23,812 bases of DNA from CAJXZP01 sp049606935 (GCA_049606935.1 JBMYWA010000035.1:1-23812), one strand, 5' to 3'; positions 7,009 through 16,435 are shown, counted from the first letter of the stretch. Notes: a model not told the origin generated them from the sequence alone. Numbers and translations are program-made.

Positions 7009-8937
7009 ATGATTGAATTAGAGCAAGGAAAAAGAACAATTATTAATCTATTAGAAAAAGCTTCGGAAGTTTATGAAAATGAACGGTATGTGAGCAGAAA
7101 AACGGATAAAGGTTGGGAATCTTATACCTATAAGGAGGTGAAAAGGAATGTAGATTATTTGGCTGCTTCTTTATTTGATAGTGGCGTAGAACAAGGTCAA
7201 AACTTTGCCATTTTATCAGAAGGTAGTCCAATGTGGGTGATGAGTGAATACGCAGTGCTCGCTTTGAATGGTGTTTCGGTTCCTCTTTCTGTTAAGCTGT
7301 TACCAGAAGAAATCCCATTCAGATTAAACCATTCTGATTCTAAAGGCATATTTACCTCTAAAAATCATTTAACAAAAGTATTATCTATACTAAAAGATGT
7401 AGATGATCCAAATTTCAAAATCATCTTTATGGATGAAGACTTTGAGTTTTTTGAAATTGAAATGAAAAAAGCAGGAGTGTCTATGGAAAGAGGGATTCTT
7501 TTTTGGGATGCGCTAAGAAAAGGTAAGAATTTACATGAAATCCATAAAGATGAACTGAAAAGAATACAAAGCGAGATTCAAGAAAATGACACCGTAAATA
7601 TTTCATACACCTCAGGTACAACCGGTAACCCTAAAGGTATTATGCTGTCGCATGTTAACTACTACACTAACGCTTTTGATGGAATTACCATGTTTAAATT
7701 GCGAAAAAACTTTAGAACTTTAGTTATCCTGCCAGTTGATCATTCATTTGCGCATACGGTTGCTTTATATGGAGCTTTGTTTAAAGCTTTAGATTTGTTT
7801 TTTCTGGATACAAGAGGTGGAGTAACCCATGCCATAAAAAATATCCCAATTAACTTAAAAGAAGTAAAGCCACAATTTTTGTTAACCGTTCCTGCGTTAT
7901 CTGGAAATTTCATAAACAAAATGAAAGAAGGTGTTGCTGAAAAGGGCGGTTTAATTAATGGCATTTTTGAAAGAGGAATTGAAGCCGCCACCATTCGAAA
8001 TGGAGATGGATTTACGCAACCAGGAACCGGAACTCAAATTTCTACCTGGCCCAGTTATAAATTGGCAGATTCTTTAATTTTTGGAAAACTAGGAGATGTT
8101 TTTGGTGGGGAGTTAGAATTTATGGTAGGTGGAGGAGCTTTACTTGATTTAAAACAACAACAGTTTTATAAAGCCATTGGAACTCCCATTTATCAAGGAT
8201 ATGGGTTAACAGAAGCAGCTCCCATAATTTGTAGCAATACTCCACACCGTCATAAAATGGGAACTTCGGGTTCCGTTCTCCCTAGTATTACCTGTAAAAT
8301 AATGAGAAATGAAACGGAGGAAACTGATACGAATGAAATTGGAGAGATTGTGATCAAGGGTGAAAATGTGATGAAGGGCTATTACAAAAATGAAGAAGCT
8401 TCGGCTTTAACTTTGCGAGAGGGGTGGCTTTGGACAGGTGATCTTGGTTATTACGATAAGGACAATTTCTTGGTAGTAACGGGTAGAAATAAAGCATTAT
8501 TAATTTCTGAAGATGGAGAAAAATACTCGCCCGAAGGAATAGAGGAAGCTATTGTAAATTGCAGCGATATTTTCACTCATGTTATGTTATACAATGATCA
8601 TAATAGAATTACAACTGCAGTTGTAAGTATTGACCCAACAAAAAAGAAATTAATAAATCAGGGTAATTCTGAAAAATCATATGACTTAGTAAAAGACCAG
8701 TTCAATGCCTTTATGAGAGATGCAACCTACAAAACTGTTTTTCAAAAGAAATGGATTCCAAAACAGTTTTTTATTGCTCCTGAACCCTTTACAGAGGCCA
8801 ATTTAATGGTAAATTCTACGCTTAAAATGGTGAGGTATAAAATTACCGAGCATTACAAAACGGAAATTGATTTAATGAATACCAACGGAGGGGCGACAAA
8901 AATTGATGCCTTGAATATTAAGACCTTGAGTAAATAA
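7009..8937 (+). CDS. Long-chain fatty-acid--CoA ligase (AMP-forming)
   Basis: Activates fatty acids to acyl-CoA through an acyl-adenylate, for degradation or lipid synthesis; membrane-associated or cytoplasmic. The 642 residues fit the long-chain (FadD/Faa/FAA1-like) group. The ANL-superfamily motifs are all present in order: ISYTSGTTGNPKGIMLSH (198-215, the P-loop that binds ATP); IYQGYGLTEAAP (394-405); GWLWTGDLGYYDKDNFL (472-488); and TGRNKALLISEDGEKYSPEGIEEAI beginning at 491. The C-terminal lysine region is LMVNSTLKMVRYKI, where the catalytic Lys is expected. The insertion between about 300 and 365 is typical of the long-chain class. The stop is 2 bases before the antiporter gene. The substrate chain length is inferred from family shape only. 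Confidence 0.92.
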   Translation: MIELEQGKRTIINLLEKASEVYENERYVSRKTDKGWESYTYKEVKRNVDYLAASLFDSGVEQGQNFAILSEGSPMWVMSEYAVLALNGVSVPLSVKLLPEEIPFRLNHSDSKGIFTSKNHLTKVLSILKDVDDPNFKIIFMDEDFEFFEIEMKKAGVSMERGILFWDALRKGKNLHEIHKDELKRIQSEIQENDTVNISYTSGTTGNPKGIMLSHVNYYTNAFDGITMFKLRKNFRTLVILPVDHSFAHTVALYGALFKALDLFFLDTRGGVTHAIKNIPINLKEVKPQFLLTVPALSGNFINKMKEGVAEKGGLINGIFERGIEAATIRNGDGFTQPGTGTQISTWPSYKLADSLIFGKLGDVFGGELEFMVGGGALLDLKQQQFYKAIGTPIYQGYGLTEAAPIICSNTPHRHKMGTSGSVLPSITCKIMRNETEETDTNEIGEIVIKGENVMKGYYKNEEASALTLREGWLWTGDLGYYDKDNFLVVTGRNKALLISEDGEKYSPEGIEEAIVNCSDIFTHVMLYNDHNRITTAVVSIDPTKKKLINQGNSEKSYDLVKDQFNAFMRDATYKTVFQKKWIPKQFFIAPEPFTEANLMVNSTLKMVRYKITEHYKTEIDLMNTNGGATKIDALNIKTLSK

Positions 8938-8939
8938 AT

Positions 8940-10835
8940 ATGAGAACATTTCTTTTTTTAGTGGTCATTTTTTTTATCAGTTTTTCCGGGTACGGAAACA
9001 GAAGTTTTAAAATTGAGGTACCAGATATTATTGTTCAACAAGTTGAAATTCCTGTAAAGATTCAATTCTCAAAAAATTATTCAGAAAAAATTCCAGTACA
9101 CATTTCTGTGAATGAATCTAAATACGTTCTTTCTAGTTCGGAGGACGGTTCGTATAGTTTTCCGTTTACTCCACACCACGAAAATGAAATTCGTGTGAAG
9201 ATAAACGGAGAAAAACAAGTGCAAGCAATAAAACCAATACCTTTATCGTTATCGGTTATTCCTCCTCTTTTAGCCATAATTTTGGCTTTGGTTTTAAAAG
9301 AAGTTATATCCTCTTTATTTATCGGAATTCTTTCAGGGTCGGTTATCATGTCCATGTACGGTAACGGATTATCAGGAGTTGTTTTGGGTTTTCTTAACAC
9401 CGTAGATACATATGTAATGAATGCCTTAAATGATTGGTCGCATATTGCAGTAATTGTTTTTTCACTATCTATTGCGGGTGTGGTAAGCATAATATCCAAA
9501 AACGGAGGAATGCTAGGGGTAGTAAATAGATTGGAGCCGTATGCAAAGAACCCGCGAAGTGGACAATTTGTTATTTGGTTAATGGGTGTCCTTATTTTTT
9601 TTGATGATTATGCCAATACCTTGGTAGTAGGCAATACCATGCGTCCTGTAGCAGATAGATTGAATATTTCACGAGAAAAACTAGCGTATTTAGTGGATTC
9701 TACCGCTGCTCCGGTGGCTGCAATAGCATTCGTGACTACCTGGATAGGTGCTGAATTAGGATATATTGAATCTGGCCTGGCGCATTTACCCGAGCTAGAT
9801 GTTTCTCCATACGGGGTTTTTTTAGACTCCCTTCAATATGCTTTTTATCCCATATTTACGCTTTCTTTTATGTTAATGTTGGTTTACAAAAAACATGATT
9901 TTGGTCCTATGTTAACAGCAGAGTTGAAAGCTAGAAAAAAAGGGGTTGATTCATTAGGTAGCCAAAAAACAAATGAAGCTAATGAAGAGTTTGAAGCTAA
10001 AGAAGGGGTAATCCCAAAATCATATAATGCGGTGATTCCAATTGTAATTGTTATTGTGGGAGCAGTTTGGGGAATGTGGGAAACAGGAGTTTCAGCCACA
10101 GATATGGAAAGTATTTCAAGCGAGCCCTTTTTAAGGAAGTTATCCACCGTTATTGGGAATTCAGATTCATTTACGGCTTTATTATGGTCTTCACTGGCAG
10201 GTTTAATTGCGGCAGTAGTTTTATCTGTTTCTCAAAAAATTATGAAATTAGATGAAACCATTAACGCAGGTCTTGGGGGATTTAAAACCATGATGCCAGC
10301 TATGATTATTTTAGTATTGGCATGGGCTTTAGCAGGTATAACTGAAGATATGCACACCGCTTTGTTTCTGCAAGGTTTATGGAGTACTTCATTATCTCCA
10401 ATTTTTATTCCTGCTGTTGTTTTTATTCTTTCTGGTTTGGTAGCATTTTCTACGGGCTCTTCTTGGGGTACTATGGCAATTTTATATCCCTTACTGTTAC
10501 CAGCTTCCTATCATGTGGCTATTGAGGGTGGTTTGGGTCATGAAGAAGCCATGATAATTTTTTATAATGTAGTATCCGTAATACTTGCGGGTGCCGTATT
10601 TGGCGACCATTGTTCACCTATATCAGATACAACAATATTAAGCTCTCTGGCCACTTCTTGTAATCACTTAGACCATGTGAAAACACAAATGCCATATGCC
10701 GTTACGGTGGGAGCTGTAGCCATCTTTGTAGGGTCTATTCCAGCAGCTATGGGCTTGTCATCAATGGTTATATTTCCGGTAGGATTGACTATTTTATATG
10801 GCATTGTTCATTTCGTTGGTAAACCCACAGATTAA
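8940..10835 (+). CDS. NhaC-family Na+/H+ antiporter with an exported N-terminal domain
   Basis: An inner-membrane ion or ion/organic acid antiporter. Residues 1-20 are a signal peptide (MRTFLFLVVIFFISFSGYGN). Residues about 22-98 look like a small beta-rich periplasmic domain (IEVPDIIVQQVEIPVKIQFS, YVLSSSEDGSYSFPFTP) before the transporter proper starts at SLSVIPPLLAIILALVLKEV (103-122). Family motifs are LIFFDDYANTLVVGNTMRPV (218-237), STAAPVAAIAFVTTWIGAEL (254-273), FSTGSSWGTMAI (503-514) and GDHCSPISDTTILSS (555-569), which are characteristic of NhaC-type proteins. A charged cytoplasmic loop lies at about 325-358. The 631 residues exceed ordinary NhaC by roughly the N-terminal domain. It sits tightly between the acyl-CoA synthetase (2-base gap) and the metallophosphoesterase (5-base gap). 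Transport of a carboxylate such as malate/lactate, known for NhaC relatives, cannot be excluded. Confidence 0.9.
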   Translation: MRTFLFLVVIFFISFSGYGNRSFKIEVPDIIVQQVEIPVKIQFSKNYSEKIPVHISVNESKYVLSSSEDGSYSFPFTPHHENEIRVKINGEKQVQAIKPIPLSLSVIPPLLAIILALVLKEVISSLFIGILSGSVIMSMYGNGLSGVVLGFLNTVDTYVMNALNDWSHIAVIVFSLSIAGVVSIISKNGGMLGVVNRLEPYAKNPRSGQFVIWLMGVLIFFDDYANTLVVGNTMRPVADRLNISREKLAYLVDSTAAPVAAIAFVTTWIGAELGYIESGLAHLPELDVSPYGVFLDSLQYAFYPIFTLSFMLMLVYKKHDFGPMLTAELKARKKGVDSLGSQKTNEANEEFEAKEGVIPKSYNAVIPIVIVIVGAVWGMWETGVSATDMESISSEPFLRKLSTVIGNSDSFTALLWSSLAGLIAAVVLSVSQKIMKLDETINAGLGGFKTMMPAMIILVLAWALAGITEDMHTALFLQGLWSTSLSPIFIPAVVFILSGLVAFSTGSSWGTMAILYPLLLPASYHVAIEGGLGHEEAMIIFYNVVSVILAGAVFGDHCSPISDTTILSSLATSCNHLDHVKTQMPYAVTVGAVAIFVGSIPAAMGLSSMVIFPVGLTILYGIVHFVGKPTD

Positions 10836-10840
10836 TTACC

Positions 10841-11866
10841 ATGAAGCAATTATTGTTATACAGTCTTACGGTAATAAATTTTATTTCTTGTCAAAAGCCA
10901 AAGTCTGTTGAGCAGAAAGCCGACACCAATTTTACGCACCAGATTATCTCAAATGGCAAGCCATGGACACATCAAGAGTTCGATAATGAAAAATTCTCTT
11001 TTGCCATTTTTGGTGATTTAACTGGAGGCGAAAGAGCGGGTGTTTTTGATGTAGCTATTTCACAGCTAAATATTTTGCGCCCAGATTTTATTATCAATGT
11101 GGGCGACTTAATTGAGGGTGATCATAAATCTTTGGCTGAGCTAGAATCTCAGTTTGATAATTTTGATTTCAGAGTAAAAAAAGCGAAGGCTCCCGTGTTT
11201 TATATTGGAGGGAATCATGATTTAACATCTGCAGAAATGCAAAATGTTTGGGATAAGCGTTACGGCAAAAGATATTATCATTTTATATATAAAAACGCAC
11301 TCTTTCTGGTACTGGACTCAGAAGATAACACCCCTAAGAGAACTGCCGAGATTTTGGAATTAAGAAATATTGCTATTTCCCGAGCCAAAAGAGAGGGCTG
11401 GGGTAGTTTTCCAGAAACGGAGTATGCTCAAATTCCCGAACAGGTAGGAGGTAATATCAGTAAAGAACAAGCAGATTATTTTGTGGAGGTTATTAAAAAA
11501 TATCCATCCGTAACTCATACATTTTTATTTGTGCATAAAGCACCATGGAAAATTGATAACCCGGGATTCTTGGCTATGGAAAATGCCCTAGAAGGAAAAG
11601 ATTACACCGTGTTTAATGGCCACGTACATGCCTATGAATATGAACAAAGATTAGGAAAAGACTATATTAGATTAGCCACCACCGGAGGGGTGCAGTTTCC
11701 CGAAAAAGGTTTGTCTGCTGATCATGTTACATGGGTAACGGTAGATGAAAATGGAGTAGATGTAGCCAACCTTTTACTACAAGGAATTTTAAATAAGAAA
11801 GGTGTTATACCCAATGGGGGCGATACTTTGAACTTTGAAAAGAAAATAGGGTCAGAAACGTTTTAA
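10841..11866 (+). CDS. Exported calcineurin-like metallophosphoesterase, probable lipoprotein
   Basis: A di-metal phosphoesterase or nucleotidase of unknown substrate, expected on the periplasmic side. The N-terminus MKQLLLYSLTVINFISC is a signal sequence ending in a loose lipobox with Cys17. Metal-ligand motifs appear in order: FAIFGDL (Asp59), INVGDLIEGDH (Asp89), YIGGNHDLTS (Asn125-His126), FLFVHKAPW (His232) and NGHVHAYEY (His261, His263). This is the full set for the family, so it should be active. Residues 165-210 form an insertion before the later motifs. The 5-base gap after the antiporter gene suggests one transcript with the two upstream genes. Homology to purple acid-type or UshA-type enzymes is not evident. 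Confidence 0.88.
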   Translation: MKQLLLYSLTVINFISCQKPKSVEQKADTNFTHQIISNGKPWTHQEFDNEKFSFAIFGDLTGGERAGVFDVAISQLNILRPDFIINVGDLIEGDHKSLAELESQFDNFDFRVKKAKAPVFYIGGNHDLTSAEMQNVWDKRYGKRYYHFIYKNALFLVLDSEDNTPKRTAEILELRNIAISRAKREGWGSFPETEYAQIPEQVGGNISKEQADYFVEVIKKYPSVTHTFLFVHKAPWKIDNPGFLAMENALEGKDYTVFNGHVHAYEYEQRLGKDYIRLATTGGVQFPEKGLSADHVTWVTVDENGVDVANLLLQGILNKKGVIPNGGDTLNFEKKIGSETF

Positions 11867-11899
11867 TGTAGCGAAAAAATATTTTCTCATTTTACATTA
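11864..11899. terminator. Weak hairpin between convergent phosphoesterase and recQ genes
   Basis: TAATGTA (11864-11870) pairs with TACATTA (11893-11899) around an inner GAAAA/TTTTC hairpin (11873-11877 with 11882-11886). Both genes' stop codons lie within the outer arms. The stem is interrupted and AT-rich, so its terminator strength is doubtful. Confidence 0.3.
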
Positions 11900-13763
11900 A
11901 GTCTTCATCCTTAAGAAACCTAATTAACTGAATTACTTCTTCACGTTCCGTTTCTGGAAAAGAATTAATAATTAGTTTTTCCGTAACATTTTGTTTTTTT
12001 AAATCCATGATTTGTTTTTGAAATTTTAAAAATTTAGCATCCTTAAACATAGACTTTCTCTGCAATAAACAAATGTCACAAATACCGCAATTTTCTGATA
12101 CCTGTACCCCAAAATACGATAAAATTCCAGTGTTTCTACACTGGTTTTTAGATGCTATTAATTGGGTAAAAGATCTAAGTCGTTTTTTAGCAATGACTTT
12201 TAAATGGTGATAATTTTCCGGACTAATTCTTAAATTATTTGGTAAAACTACATCTTCAATAAAGGTGATCCATGGGGTTTCTGTTTGTTCACGGTACACT
12301 ATCATTTCCATTTTATGTAATTGTTTAAAATGCTTTACAATTTCCTTACGTTCAACTTGAATTCTTTGGGCTAATAAACTTTCATTAATGGTTTGAAAAT
12401 CATCGAATAGACCGGTATATGAACGTAATAGCACCTCAATAGAATTGCCTATTTTTTTATCTTTAATGCTGTAATTATATAAAGCCTTTTGAGAGGTAGT
12501 GATAAACAATCTCGAAGGGGTTCTGGCCGAATCAGATAGCGAAAGATATCCTTCTTTTTCTAAAAACTTAATACTGCTAAAAACCTCAAAGGGCTTTAAA
12601 TTATAGCGTTTACATATTTCGCCAATTTTGAAAGGGTATGCTTTTCCCGCTCCAGTACCAGGGCTAACCAAGTAATAATTTACCAGCACTTTATATATAT
12701 GTTTAATAAAGTCTAATTCAGGAAACGACATACTTAAGCGTGTTTGTAAATCCATTAAATCGCTATCATTATACAATAAAATTGCCCAAGCTTTTTCACC
12801 GTTTCTACCTGCTCTTCCGGCTTCTTGATAATAAGCTTCAATGGATAATGGAAGGCCCTGGTGCAAAACAAGCTTTACGTCTGGTTTGTCAATTCCCATA
12901 CCAAACGCGTTTGTAGCGCACATTATAGGGTTTTTGTTATTCATCCAGTTTAAGCGTGCTTTCTCTCTATCCTGATAGGACATACCGCCATGGTAATAAT
13001 CAGCTTTTATTCCTTCTGATTTTATCCATTGAGCAAACTCCCGGGCATCTTTTCGGGTATAAGTATACACTATTCCTGAACCTATTTGTTTTTTTAAAAT
13101 TTTTAAAATACGCTCGTTTTTGTTGTCCGTATTAATAAAATAATAGGAGAGATTGGGTCTTAAAAAATTTCCTGAAATAAAATTTTCTTTATTGAGATTT
13201 AGGTGATTTTTTATGTCATTTACCACTCTTTCAGGTGCACTCGCTGTAAGGGCAAGAATTGGGCATTCTGGTTTTAACTCTCGTAAAACCGATAGTTTTA
13301 AATAGGAGGGTCTAAAATCAAAGCCCCACTGAGAAATACAATGAGCTTCATCAATGGCAAAAAAAGCCACATTCATGTCTTTCAACTTTTGTTGAAATAA
13401 GTCACTATTCACCCTTTCAGGAGATACATATAGAAATTTATACTTTCCGTAAACAGCATTGTCTAGAGCAATTTGAACCTCTTTAAAGTTCATACTAGAA
13501 GAAATTGAAATAGCATCAATATTTCTATCCTTTAATCCAGATACTTGGTCATTCATTAAAGCTATTAATGGAGAAATTACAACTACTAGGCCTTCCATTA
13601 CTAATCCGGGAGCTTGGTAACAAATTGATTTACCGCCCCCAGTAGGTAGTAATGCAAGAGTATCTTTACCCTCCAATATACTTTCAACTACTCTTTTCTG
13701 GTCGGGTCTAAAATCTGGGTAGTTCCAGTATTTCTGTAGTATTTCTTGTGCTTTTTGAATCAT
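11892..13763 (-). CDS. recQ: ATP-dependent DNA helicase RecQ, without HRDC domain
   Basis: A 3'-5' superfamily 2 helicase for recombination and replication-fork repair. Conserved motifs are: NYPDFRPDQKRVVESILEGK (motif 0); LLPTGGGKSICYQAP (Walker A at 41-46); FFAIDEAHCISQWGFDFRPS (the RecQ-specific DEAHCISQWG at 138-147); ALTASA; YTYTRKDAREFAQWI; GMGIDKPDVKLVLHQGLP; and YYQEAGRAGRNG with its arginine fingers. The zinc module has Cys542, Cys559, Cys562 and Cys565 (CRNTGILSYFGV, then CGICDIC). The C-terminal 58 residues after it do not look like an HRDC domain, so this is the short RecQ form common as a paralogue in Bacteroidota. It appears to be monocistronic, with convergent or terminator-bounded neighbours. 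Confidence 0.96.
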   Translation of the reverse strand: MIQKAQEILQKYWNYPDFRPDQKRVVESILEGKDTLALLPTGGGKSICYQAPGLVMEGLVVVISPLIALMNDQVSGLKDRNIDAISISSSMNFKEVQIALDNAVYGKYKFLYVSPERVNSDLFQQKLKDMNVAFFAIDEAHCISQWGFDFRPSYLKLSVLRELKPECPILALTASAPERVVNDIKNHLNLNKENFISGNFLRPNLSYYFINTDNKNERILKILKKQIGSGIVYTYTRKDAREFAQWIKSEGIKADYYHGGMSYQDREKARLNWMNNKNPIMCATNAFGMGIDKPDVKLVLHQGLPLSIEAYYQEAGRAGRNGEKAWAILLYNDSDLMDLQTRLSMSFPELDFIKHIYKVLVNYYLVSPGTGAGKAYPFKIGEICKRYNLKPFEVFSSIKFLEKEGYLSLSDSARTPSRLFITTSQKALYNYSIKDKKIGNSIEVLLRSYTGLFDDFQTINESLLAQRIQVERKEIVKHFKQLHKMEMIVYREQTETPWITFIEDVVLPNNLRISPENYHHLKVIAKKRLRSFTQLIASKNQCRNTGILSYFGVQVSENCGICDICLLQRKSMFKDAKFLKFQKQIMDLKKQNVTEKLIINSFPETEREEVIQLIRFLKDEDLM

Positions 13764-13822
13764 GAATGATATGCTACAATGTTATGAAAGTAATTGCCAA
13801 TTTGATTGCCTTAAGCATAAAA

Positions 13823-13852
13823 AAGTCCGAAAACCTGATGGAATTCGGACTT
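13823..13852 (-). terminator. Intrinsic terminator of the T9SS protein gene
   Basis: A 9-bp perfect stem AAGTCCGAA (13823-13831) / TTCGGACTT (13844-13852) with a 12-base loop lies just past the stop of the secreted-protein gene. On the minus strand it is followed by a run of T, as a Rho-independent terminator requires. Confidence 0.8.
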
Positions 13853-13870
13853 CATTCATTGTTCTTGATG

Positions 13871-16435
13871 TTACTCAAATATGACTTGAGTAGAAATTAT
13901 TTCTGATCCATACTGGATGTTAATAACGTAAATGCCCTTAGCATATGGCGTTAGATCAAACTCAATATTTGTGTTAATTGCGTTTTCGGGTATTTCTTTT
14001 AATTCAATTATTTTTCCGTGAATATCTAATAAGGTAATAGTTGATTTTTTTGAAGATACGGATTTTCCAAGGGCTACTTGAAATATTCCACTTGTAGGGT
14101 TTGGATAAATTAAAAAATCATTTTCTTTTAAAACCTCATTCACACCAACGAGGTTAACATTTATTCTTTCTGCTACAAAACAATCATGATTGTCTCGCGT
14201 ATAGATCCAGTAAGTTCCAGAAATTAAATTGGAAAAAGTACTGTCTGCTTGATAGTTTACATCATCCAAACTGTATCTTTTCGGGTTGGTGCCTCCAGCT
14301 GCTAATACCGTAAATCCGGCATCTAAAGAGGTATTTGTGGTAGGATGGTCTATATCGTACGTGCAAATTAACTCATCTGGTTCAACAATAGTAATAGGTT
14401 CGTTTACTAAGGTGCAATTACTGTCATCTTTAACATAAACGGTATACTCTCCAGAGGTTAAGTTATTGTATCTACCTGAATTTGTCCAAGTTACACTGTC
14501 TAAACTGTATTGAATATCTCCAGTACCACCGCCTACAATAAACTCAATATATCCATCAGTATCACCGTAACAGGTAATTTGTTTAACAGAGTCGATTACT
14601 GTAAAAGTATCTGGTCCGTTTATATAGGCTGGAACATTAGAAACACAATTTCCATCATTAACTTGCAGGTAGTGCCAACCTGGAGCAAGGTTTTGAAAAA
14701 TATTATTTGTTTGGAAAACTCCGCTATCAATACTGAAAGTATAGTTATTTGTGGAGCCATTCACACCAAAAACCTCGATAGTACCGTTGGTTTCTCCAGG
14801 GCATGTAAAATCTCCGTATGTATTGGTTACCGCAGTTAACCCATGACAAGAATCAGTTAGCGCAATTTCGGCAACTTGAGTACTCCAAGAACTAGAAGTG
14901 TTAAACTCACCGGTAAACCAAAAAGTAGAATCATTAGAAGGATCAATTGTCATTGCCGCATAATCTCCATACCTGTTCGAAAAATTGGATCCTTGTCCGT
15001 TAACAATTGTTTGTTCTGGTAAAGTCATTACGCCCGCTGGATCATTAATATTTCTACCAGTATACCTCAAGCTGGGGTAAATACTTGAACTAGAAACCGA
15101 GTAAGCCAGACAAATTGAACCGTTTTCATTCATTTCAATTGCACCCATCCATCTGCTATCTTCGGTGGGAGAGTAGGTGCCTTGCTGAAAAAGATACCAG
15201 TCAATGGTGTCATTTTTTCGAAATTCATACCAACGCATTCCAGCTCTGTCGTTTCCATCTACATCTGTAACATGACAAGCCACAATGGTTTCATAACTAT
15301 CAAAGTTACGGTAAGCCATTCTATTCATAAAAACCTCTCTAAGAGGGTCTAAACGAACGTTGGAGTTGGGTTGTACAATGGCTGAAAAAGCGCGATAACC
15401 ATTTAAGTCGGAATCAAAATCGGCAACAGTAATTTTTTCAGAGCCAAAGAATTGGGAATTACTAACCGACTCAAAATCGGGTACAAATTGCCAATATTCC
15501 ACATAATCGTTAAACGGATCGGCATTATTTTGAAAATGAGCTTCGTCATCTACATGCCTCCAAAAAGTGGCATTGGTAGGAGTATTAGGCAAGGTAGTTC
15601 CTTCAAAATTTACAGGAGTAAGTGTTTGAAAACCAAAGCCAGATAAATCATTAACTGTATTTCTAATTAATCTTGCAGGTGCTCCAACAAGCATAGAGTC
15701 ACGCTCAAATGCGTAAATGGAGCTCGTGTTTTCATTTGCGGTACAATAATACGCATCTGGCCAAACAGAGTATTTAGGATAATCGGGAAAATTGGTAGCT
15801 TGAAAAACATAGGTATGAAAATTTCCAGTTGGATCATCGGTAAGCGAGATAGCTATAAGTAGTTTATTACCTGAGGAGGAAAACTCACTGAGAAACCAAC
15901 GGTTTGATAATTGATCAAACATCACTATAGGATCTCCTAAACCAGAATATCCTGCAAACAGATTATCAAAATTTACGTTTCCAGTAAGAGCAACTCCATT
16001 TTTGTCAAAGATTTTATAAACGGCACCACCACCACCATTTACCATTTGAATTACATGGTTAGGACCGGCCGCTACACAAGGGTCTGGTGGATTTACATTA
16101 GTAAATTCAATTCCAGCAAAATTATTTAGTAAAGTAGTTTGCGGTGATTTGGAATAGGATTTCTCCAAATAATTAGGATCCCACAAAGGATCTACTTTAG
16201 GATTGGTATTGCGTTCAATTGGGCTATACCTGTTTCTGTCGTTAAAATTGTTTATTTCGCCATAAACACTGGCGTATCCTGTATTTGAAAAATCAACCTC
16301 TGTTCCTTGTAGGTGGGAAATACCTAGGTACGTACCTTGAGTAATAGATAAAGTACTCTTAGCATTAGGAGTTTGAGAAAATAAATAAACAGGAAAAATG
16401 TGAACCGCTAAGGCAATGGTGAATATTCGTAGCAT
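13871..16435 (-). CDS. T9SS-secreted protein with SprB-like repeats and C-terminal sorting domain
   Basis: An 854-residue extracellular or surface protein. Residues 1-20 are a signal peptide (MLRIFTIALAVHIFPVYLFS), and QTPNAKS follows. The part from about 95 to 530 is rich in Trp, Asp and Gly, with segments such as AAGPNHVIQMVNGGGGAVY, DPIVMFDQLSNRWFLSEFSS, SVWPDAYYCTANENTSSIYA and RYGDYAAMTIDPSNDSTFWF. This resembles a beta-propeller-type domain seen in Bacteroidota secreted proteins, but I cannot name its activity. From about 540 to 765 there are three repeats of roughly 70 residues, each with an early Cys, a G-x-I-x(F/V) strand, YSLD or FSID, a NL-x-(S/P)G turn, and a D-x-x-C near the end: SprB-like adhesin modules. 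The last 80 residues, from FLIYPNPTSGIFQV through IHGKI to YAKGIYVINI, are a type A T9SS sorting domain. Likely exported by the Por/Spr machinery, which is not encoded here. Confidence 0.88.
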   Translation of the reverse strand: MLRIFTIALAVHIFPVYLFSQTPNAKSTLSITQGTYLGISHLQGTEVDFSNTGYASVYGEINNFNDRNRYSPIERNTNPKVDPLWDPNYLEKSYSKSPQTTLLNNFAGIEFTNVNPPDPCVAAGPNHVIQMVNGGGGAVYKIFDKNGVALTGNVNFDNLFAGYSGLGDPIVMFDQLSNRWFLSEFSSSGNKLLIAISLTDDPTGNFHTYVFQATNFPDYPKYSVWPDAYYCTANENTSSIYAFERDSMLVGAPARLIRNTVNDLSGFGFQTLTPVNFEGTTLPNTPTNATFWRHVDDEAHFQNNADPFNDYVEYWQFVPDFESVSNSQFFGSEKITVADFDSDLNGYRAFSAIVQPNSNVRLDPLREVFMNRMAYRNFDSYETIVACHVTDVDGNDRAGMRWYEFRKNDTIDWYLFQQGTYSPTEDSRWMGAIEMNENGSICLAYSVSSSSIYPSLRYTGRNINDPAGVMTLPEQTIVNGQGSNFSNRYGDYAAMTIDPSNDSTFWFTGEFNTSSSWSTQVAEIALTDSCHGLTAVTNTYGDFTCPGETNGTIEVFGVNGSTNNYTFSIDSGVFQTNNIFQNLAPGWHYLQVNDGNCVSNVPAYINGPDTFTVIDSVKQITCYGDTDGYIEFIVGGGTGDIQYSLDSVTWTNSGRYNNLTSGEYTVYVKDDSNCTLVNEPITIVEPDELICTYDIDHPTTNTSLDAGFTVLAAGGTNPKRYSLDDVNYQADSTFSNLISGTYWIYTRDNHDCFVAERINVNLVGVNEVLKENDFLIYPNPTSGIFQVALGKSVSSKKSTITLLDIHGKIIELKEIPENAINTNIEFDLTPYAKGIYVINIQYGSEIISTQVIFE

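Noticed and set aside
9077..9499. 140-codon open frame on the minus strand inside the antiporter gene
   Set aside because: It lies opposite a clear conserved coding region, and its translation looks like an antisense shadow with no recognisable domain.
13764..13822. TAACATTG on the minus strand as a recQ -7 box
   Set aside because: One mismatch to the consensus and no -33 element at a suitable distance; too weak to list.
14125..14830. The three repeats of the secreted protein considered as recent DNA duplication
   Set aside because: The repeats agree only in pattern at the protein level and not in nucleotide sequence, so they are old domain copies.
14510..14839. 109-codon plus-strand frame opposite the SprB-like repeats
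   Set aside because: A by-product of the repeat composition on the coding strand; no independent support.
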